Shown one piece after another: positions 57,632 to 64,000 of a DNA stretch of 64,000 bases; position 1 is the stretch's first letter; every line of letters starts with the position of its first letter. This DNA comes from Gossypium raimondii (taxonomy: Eukaryota > Streptophyta > Magnoliopsida > Malvales > Malvaceae): assembly GCF_025698545.1 (NCBI RefSeq), contig NC_068569.1, positions 12,648,001 through 12,712,000 on the forward strand. The letters are read 5' to 3'. A program made the translations under genes and the position numbers. The notes under the pieces were generated by a model. That model did no database searches. It had not been told where the DNA came from and was given only the letters and a program-made list of their open reading frames with translations.

Positions 57632-58963
57632 GACCATCATATTTTGTTTTTAATCGAACTTCCAAGTGGGATGAAAAGTGCCTTGACAGCATAATGTAAT
57701 TATTATTTGTCCGTTTCTCCTTTCTATATTCGGATCCCTTTCAGCAATCATATAAATAAAACAATTAGCGACCATAGAAGAACCATATAGCTGAACTACT
57801 TTTCTTTTTGGCAAAAGAAAAACCTATGATCTGATCGAATGGAAGTGCAAGAAAAGCCCTTGGATTTGTTTGTTCCCGTCAATAAATTCTGATAGGCTCC
57901 CTTGAATTGAAGGAGCTCTCAACTTGAAACAATGACATTGTCCTACCTTGTCTTCTTCTAGAGCACTCCACTCCAGCATCCTTTTGTTGTCTGTACTCTG
58001 CTTTTGATCTTCTTTATGGAAAGCTCAACAAGCAATGTGGTGGCCGGCGATCCCACATAGATAAGGAGTGTTAAATTTCATATATGCTCTTCTCTAGAAG
58101 CTTGAAGGTAACCTAGATAGCTTGACTAGTTTGTTGGATCGTGCAGAAAACGATGATCTTCTTCAAACAGTTCAGAATCTGAATGAATAATTAATGATAC
58201 CTTATTCGTATGGGGCTATTAAGAAACAATAGCAGACATAATTAGATGGGCAATTATTGACCACCATTTGGATTCAAGGAAGGTGAAATCAAGCAAGTTT
58301 TTTGTATAAAAGACAGAACTCAAACTAGACCTGACAAGTATTCTATTTTAGGGATTAGATCGATTTAGTCCATTTACTATTAAATGTATTAATTTAATCA
58401 TACAACTAGAAAGAATAAAATAAGATTAAATTGTAATAGACTTAACATTTATTAGGTAAAATATGACATGAAAATTATTAGTTTTTCATTTACAATTCAA
58501 CTTCAAATAAAAATTTTCATTTGCATAGCAATAAAAACTTTTCAAAATATTAATTATGTTATATCTTTTAAACAATAAATATTAATTTTTATTTAAATTT
58601 GGTCTTATTTAATTTTTAAATAATATAAGGACTAAATTAATCCATTTAATAATAAAGATATAAATTATCGATTGAGCCTTAACTTAGTTGACATCAATAT
58701 CATTATCAATATAGGAATTCGTGAGTTCAAGCATTGAAATGTATTTAACTTCATATTTAAGGATTTGAAAAGGTTAGGAATAATTTTAGACCTCGTATAA
58801 AAAATAATAATAAAGAGAATAATTTAATATGGTATTATAATAGAGAGACATGCTATCTCCGGTCAAACTAAGTTTTGACTTTTGCCTTTTGTTTGATTTT
58901 AAAATTTTAAATTGGTTTGCTTGAATTTTCAGCACTTTCAATAAAATAAAATAAAAATAAGCC

Positions 58964-58965
<2 letters not shown>
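57632..58965. other. Upstream region of CLE copy C
   Basis: No gene supported. AT-rich in its second half. Confidence 0.5.

Positions 58966-58994
<29 letters not shown>
58966..58994. repeat. (ATT)n microsatellite
   Basis: About ten uninterrupted ATT units, just outside the LINE RNase H relic. Confidence 0.85.
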
Positions 58995-59018
58995 TGAATG
59001 GAAACATCAAACATTTCA

Positions 59019-59500
59019 TTAGAGATTGACAGCATCAGTTAAAATAGCTTGGTGGATACAAGCAGGATAGTCCTCAATCCAATACAAATCATTATCAAGA
59101 GTACTGCTAAATTTTGTGGGCAGTCTTGTTGCCTTTTTATCGGGTACGGTTGACACGAAACTCAGCAAACTGTTGCAGCAAAGATTTGCCGGAGAAGTCA
59201 TCTTCTTTACTATTTAATCCTTTCAAAATCACTCTTACATCACCTTCAATAATAACATAGGAAAATCCCATGTCAGTAGCTGTTTCAATGGCTTTAACAG
59301 CTGCAATAGCTTCCGCAGTAGCAGTGTTTGCTGCAATTGGCAATTTCTAAGCTGTTACACCGACCACAAATCTTTCAATGTCTCTTAACACAACTCCCAC
59401 CCCTGCATTGTTGTTTGATGCCTTAAAACTAGCATCAAAGTTGACCTTAATAAAATTGGAGTTTTGTTGAACTTTTGGCCTGCACTGCAACAAAAGACCA
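59019..59500 (-). pseudogene. RNase H relic of a plant LINE
   Basis: Read on the minus strand: KVNFDASFKASNNNAGVGVV and LRD, a stop near 59348, then TAEAIAAVKAIETATDMGFS and YVIIEGDVRVILKGLN, a frame change near 59140-59150, and the tail LDNDLYWIEDYPACIH. These are the ordered blocks of the RNase H domain at the C-terminus of plant non-LTR elements (D...G.G.V.RD, AEA.A, EGD). One stop and one frame change show decay. A single-copy domesticated RNase H gene is possible but less likely. Confidence 0.75.
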
Positions 59501-62500
59501 GCAGCAGCAAATTGTACAAGTCAAGCTGCTATACTGTTTAGAAGTGAAGAAATGGAGCTGGTCCGATTGAAGCAGCCTATTTTGAATGATTTGTTCCTAT
59601 GAAACTTTGTCCAAATCTTTTTGTATTATGATAGCAAAGTTAGTAGGATAGATTGACTGATTTGTCTTGATGTAATAGTTGGTATGCCAGCTTTCTTTTG
59701 TAAGCAAGTTACAATATTTTTAGTATGTATTAAGTAGGAGCAGTTAACTAGTAGGTAACTGTCAAAACTTTTGTAACTTACATATATTCAAAATTTGAAT
59801 GAAATATACATGACTTTCAGTTACATTTTTTTGCTGAGTTTTTCACTTTCAAGTTTCTTTTTCTTTGCTTCAATCGGTTTTGTTCTTTTTCTTGCTGAAA
59901 GTTCCAACAAGTTTGGCTTCTTCATTGGCAGCAATGTGAATAACCATAAGTTCTTTTGCTTCTCACATTTGCTTCAGTGAAATCCTTGTAGCAATTCTTG
60001 ACACTTTCAGCAATGTGAATAACCATAAGAACCTCTTGCCACCATCCATTCCATCTAATTGTTAGTAGTTTGCAATGTTATTAATTTATTTAAAGTTTAC
60101 ATTGTTTAGAAAAGTTCAAAATAAATAATACAAAAAAAATTATTCTTTATGAATAAACAAATATCATTAAGTGTTATGCTCATTGGATTAAACCTATTTA
60201 GTGGGCTTTTATATATCATGTAAAAAGATGGGTACTTGGGTTTGATATTCCTAGTGCAATTATTTTATTTTGATTAATATTTTATTTATATTTTTAAAAT
60301 ATATTTGTACATTAGAATAGTTTGGTTGAAATAATAAATTAAAAGTTTAAATAGTTGTCATATAATGTAACTACACAACTTATGTCAATAATTGTGTTGT
60401 GAAAAGGCATGACATTTATGTGGTAGATAAAAAGTATGATGTTTAATGAATAACAATGTCACATAATTCATAACAATAGTTAAGCACTTATTACAAAAGC
60501 TGTAATTATTTAACTTTTTTTTTTGAATGTTTTAAGATTTTGTTGTATCCTCAAGGTATAAAACACTTTAAAGAAAGTGTGCCATGCCTCAAAATCTATT
60601 TTGATTTTTTTTTCTTGCGCCACAATTTTATAACACTAAAGAGATCACAACAAAATTATATTCCACAACAGTCTAAAATGTTACGTAGGCCAATCAAATT
60701 ATTACATGTGACGGATTCATCAATAAATATAATTGGTTCATAGCATTCAATTTAACGAAGTTAGAAAATAGACTAAAATGCTACTAATGTACAAAAACCA
60801 TATTATTTACCAAAGGAGATATCTACCTTAAAATAAATTTACGGAAAGATTGAAACAACCTCGAATTAAAAGTTAGGTAAAAAAAAACTTAATCCATAAA
60901 TACCTAAAATTTGAATCAATATAACCCAAGCCGAACTTGTATTAGCACTTAGCAGATTGACAAACTTGATATGTACCACAGAATTTTTTAATGGAAGTAC
61001 TTCCTGTAAGTTGACCAGGCAAAGAACAAATTAATAAATAATAACTACATGATTATGATGGTGGATTTGGGTCGGTTTTGGTCCGATTGGATATGATGGG
61101 TACATCTTGAACTAATTATTTAAAGGAATCATTGTTGATTAAAATTTTATAATTATATTATTGAATTTAAAAGTTACATATATACTTACCTATTTAGTGT
61201 TGATCACGTTACAAAGTTATAATTATACTTTTAGCATTATCTATAAATGAATAATGATTTGGACTTCACTTTTGTTTCAACTTTCAAGCTATTGCCAAAA
61301 TATCCATATCTCAAACTTTAGTTACATTACTGCTAATTTACCTAACTGGATTAATTATTAGTTCTCCATGTACCCACTTCTACTAAAGATGAATACTATC
61401 TTATCCAAATATTCCAATAAACCTAAATTAGTAGGTCATGCTTTCAAACTATGCATGTTCATTAGATAATATAATTGAGATGGCAGCACCTTTCTAGGTT
61501 TGAAAAGCAGCAAGAGTCTTACCATCCTAAATGGCTCCTTTTCAGCCATAAAAATCGTCAAAGAAGATAGTGTGGAAAGGCTTCTCCATTCAGTGTTTCC
61601 TAATTCAAAACCCATTTGCTCAGTGGCATTGTTAAGCTGGTTAAAGTATTCACTATTCAAATCCTTCTCAAGCATCTCCAGGTTGTATTAAGAAAAGAAA
61701 AAAAAGACTACTTTTATAAGGTTTCCTAAGTGAATGTTGTACTGTAAAGTCTACCCTAATTAAGCTAGCAGACCTAATTGTTTTCTTGTTCTATTTCTTT
61801 ATAGTTTAATACATATATCACTAAAAAACCAAATCGCGAGTATCATATATTTATTTGATTTTTAATATGTTACTAATAATTATTATTTAGATTTTCGTAC
61901 AATTATTATCAAGTTGTGCTTGACTTATGCTTTGGTTTCATATTTAATATCGTATTTTGGTTGTTTTTTTTCTACAAATTGCATTATATGGAAAACTAAC
62001 CTAGCATAAGGTTTTTGGTTTAAGCTCAATGCTGGTCTATTAGCATGTTCAGGCCACCATTGCCTAATTGTGTTGGAATCTTCTGCTTAAATTAGGAAAA
62101 AAATTAGTTTCACAGGAGATGGGCAGTTATTTGAGTCCCATTGGATGCACTTTCAGTAGGGATTTCAAACACTCGACCCTTTCAATTTCACACAAGGGGA
62201 GGAGGTCCAATTGGTGACCCTCAATGAGGGAAATTTTCCATTAATTCATTTTATTTAATATTTATTTTAGTAACTTATTTTAATATAAATATTAATTTTA
62301 ATTAATTTTTTATCGGCGTCGAGCATGGGAGAATGAAGACGATATAGTTTGAACCCTTTATATAATCTAGATGTCTAACCACTGTAACACATAAATTGCT
62401 AAAATATTCTAATCTAAGTTCTTTGAATGATATTTTTTTTATATTCTTATCTTACCTTAATCTCTATGTTTGAACTCAAACTTATATCTAAATGCTTGTT

Positions 62501-64000
62501 TTAAACTTAACACTACAGTAACTAACTTCACCATCACAACTATTTCCAATCTCAACCGAAATCAATCTCACTGCCCCCACAATCTCCTAGTAACACAGTA
62601 GACTGCCAAGAATTCTACATTTTCATTAACCATCATATATACATGTATATATAAATATATATATATATATATTCTTAATAAATTGAACTATTTGTTATTA
62701 AAGGATAATCCAAGTTCAGACTCTGCATAGCGTATCAGTAAGATCAGGCATGCACACTTTCGCAAGCTAGCCATATGTAGATGTGATGTTGTTTTATCTT
62801 TGAACAGGTCATCCAATATTGGAAGAGGTGGGGGGTGGGGGTGTACTGTATAAAGATATATACAAACCAGAGAAACGATATAGTTATAGTTGACCAATCA
62901 AACTGGTAAACATCAGCCTCCAAAAGCATTATAATCATGGAATCCAATATGCCAGATTCATACTTGCAAATGTACGTGGCGCATAAATATGCTTTCAGCA
63001 TTTGGTTTATGTTTCAATTTGTCTTTTATTAGAGCGAGACAAAATCTTCAAAGCGTTTAACAAAGCCAACTAGCCTAGCTTTTTCTCCTTATCCAATAGG
63101 AAATATCTAAAAGTCACGTCTTTCACGTTCGAGTTACTTTTCGAGACATCCACTACATCAAAAGTGGCTGCTGATGATGACCTTGTTGGGTTCTTGAGTG
63201 CTCTATGACCATGCATGCCCATCATAGTTTGATATTTAATTGTGGTAAACCTAAGTCAACCCCTAGACCAAGTTTGTGCCATTTCATGATCTTTTGTTCT
63301 GAGATCAGAGCATTGCTTCGATAAACTTACACTGTAATATTACGTATAGATTAATTCTACATGTTCCTAATGATACAAAAAGGATGTGATCCCTAATGGC
63401 CATAAAGAAAATAACCTCATCTTTCTTCTTCTTCTTTTTCGTTTCTTACTGCATTTCTGTCATTAGCACGAACAAAACACAGGTTCATTCCCCACAAATA
63501 AATCAGACTTAAATTGGAATCCGTTTTCTGATTTCTGAAAAAACAAAGTAGACATGTTTTAGGGTTTATTTGTATCTCATCCCACTCTTTGTATTCATCA
63601 AATAACTAGTTGAGCTATATCACTCAGCATATTTTTTGAAAGCATAAAGAGAAGAAAACCTAATCACTTTAACTAAAAAGGCTAATTTTGAATCGGACAT
63701 ATGATCAATGTGTCCAGGTGCACCACATTCAGCTTAATATCCTTGGTTAGTAATTGCCAAACCAAGAAATCATCACTGTGTTTTCTGTTGTCCAAGTTTC
63801 TCTCTAGCTAGAGAACGAAAAGTCTAGTAAACAGGAGACAGTCAAGGGCATTCTCTGCTCTAAATCATCATGCACAGCACACTCTTTAAATAACATAAAT
63901 ATATATATCGAAAAGAAAAGAAAAAAGAAGCAATGTAAAACCAAATGCATTACACAAACAATATCCAAACAACATAAATCAGATACTTTGCATTACTTAA
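59501..64000. other. Distal intergenic region
   Basis: No convincing gene. Contents seen: AT-rich spacer, a MITE-like stretch near 62470-62600 resembling 31570-31720, a short (AT)n at about 62656-62672, and T-rich and CTT-rich tracts near 63420. A minus-strand frame at 61675-61436 (79 codons) is unrecognised. Confidence 0.45.

Noticed and set aside
61436-61675. 79-codon minus-strand ORF
   Set aside because: Composition is protein-like but no family, splice partners or promoter could be recognised; not enough support to list as a gene.
63700-63740. Possible fourth CLE box near GTGTCCAGGTGCACCACA
   Set aside because: Neither strand gives the SPxGPxP pattern in an open frame.

Overview
The window is plant nuclear DNA. 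It is AT-rich, its genes are broken by short introns (77 bp to about 0.5 kb), and most of its length is intergenic sequence filled with LTR retrotransposons, LINE relics and MITEs. The protein families (plastid bL34, cytosolic class II phospholipase A1, GDSL esterase/lipase, pyruvate decarboxylase, E-type PPR, U-box/ARM, CLE peptides) point to a eudicot. The style of the LTR sequences, with runs of CACACGGCCGTGTG-like motifs and LTR ends beginning TGTAACRCCCC, suggests a Malvaceae species such as cotton. That placement is inference, not proof.

Layout. 0-2 kb: the 3' end of a U-box/ARM E3 ligase gene (+), convergent with a two-exon plastid ribosomal protein bL34 gene (-). 2.6-13 kb: a foldback MITE, then an array of class II phospholipase A1 (DAD1-like lipase) genes on the + strand. 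One copy is nearly complete but frameshifted by one base, one is a C-terminal relic abutting a retroelement-like block, and one is intact with a GC-AG intron. 16.6-21.7 kb: a MITE, a five-exon GDSL esterase/lipase gene (also with one GC-AG intron), a Mutator-like foldback element with a 9-bp target duplication, a GDSL gene relic and a LINE relic. 22.2-25.5 kb: a seven-exon pyruvate decarboxylase gene (-). 27.8-28.1 kb: a two-exon gene for an 81-aa Cys-rich membrane protein (-). 29.3-30.9 kb: an intronless PPR gene (-).

32.9-57.6 kb: three small intronless genes for CLE signalling-peptide precursors, all on the - strand. Each has a signal peptide, a 12-residue CLE box with the core SPGGPDP, and its own TATA box. 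They lie about 13 and 11 kb apart, and the gaps are filled by nested LTR sequences (35.5-45.2 kb) and a full-length but decayed Ty1/copia element (50.4-55.4 kb) with a perfect 5-bp target duplication. A foldback MITE sits 35 bp downstream of the third CLE stop codon. 58-64 kb: repeats, a LINE RNase H relic and no convincing gene.

The most notable signal is the dispersed CLE cluster. In family terms it matches the Arabidopsis CLE1-7 type peptides, linked there to root and nutrient signalling. The second theme is local lipase gene duplication, seen as paralogue arrays with fresh, decayed and intact copies. The genes are otherwise independent transcription units. Exon boundaries were read by eye from splice signals, phase and family conservation; counts near homopolymers could be off by one base.
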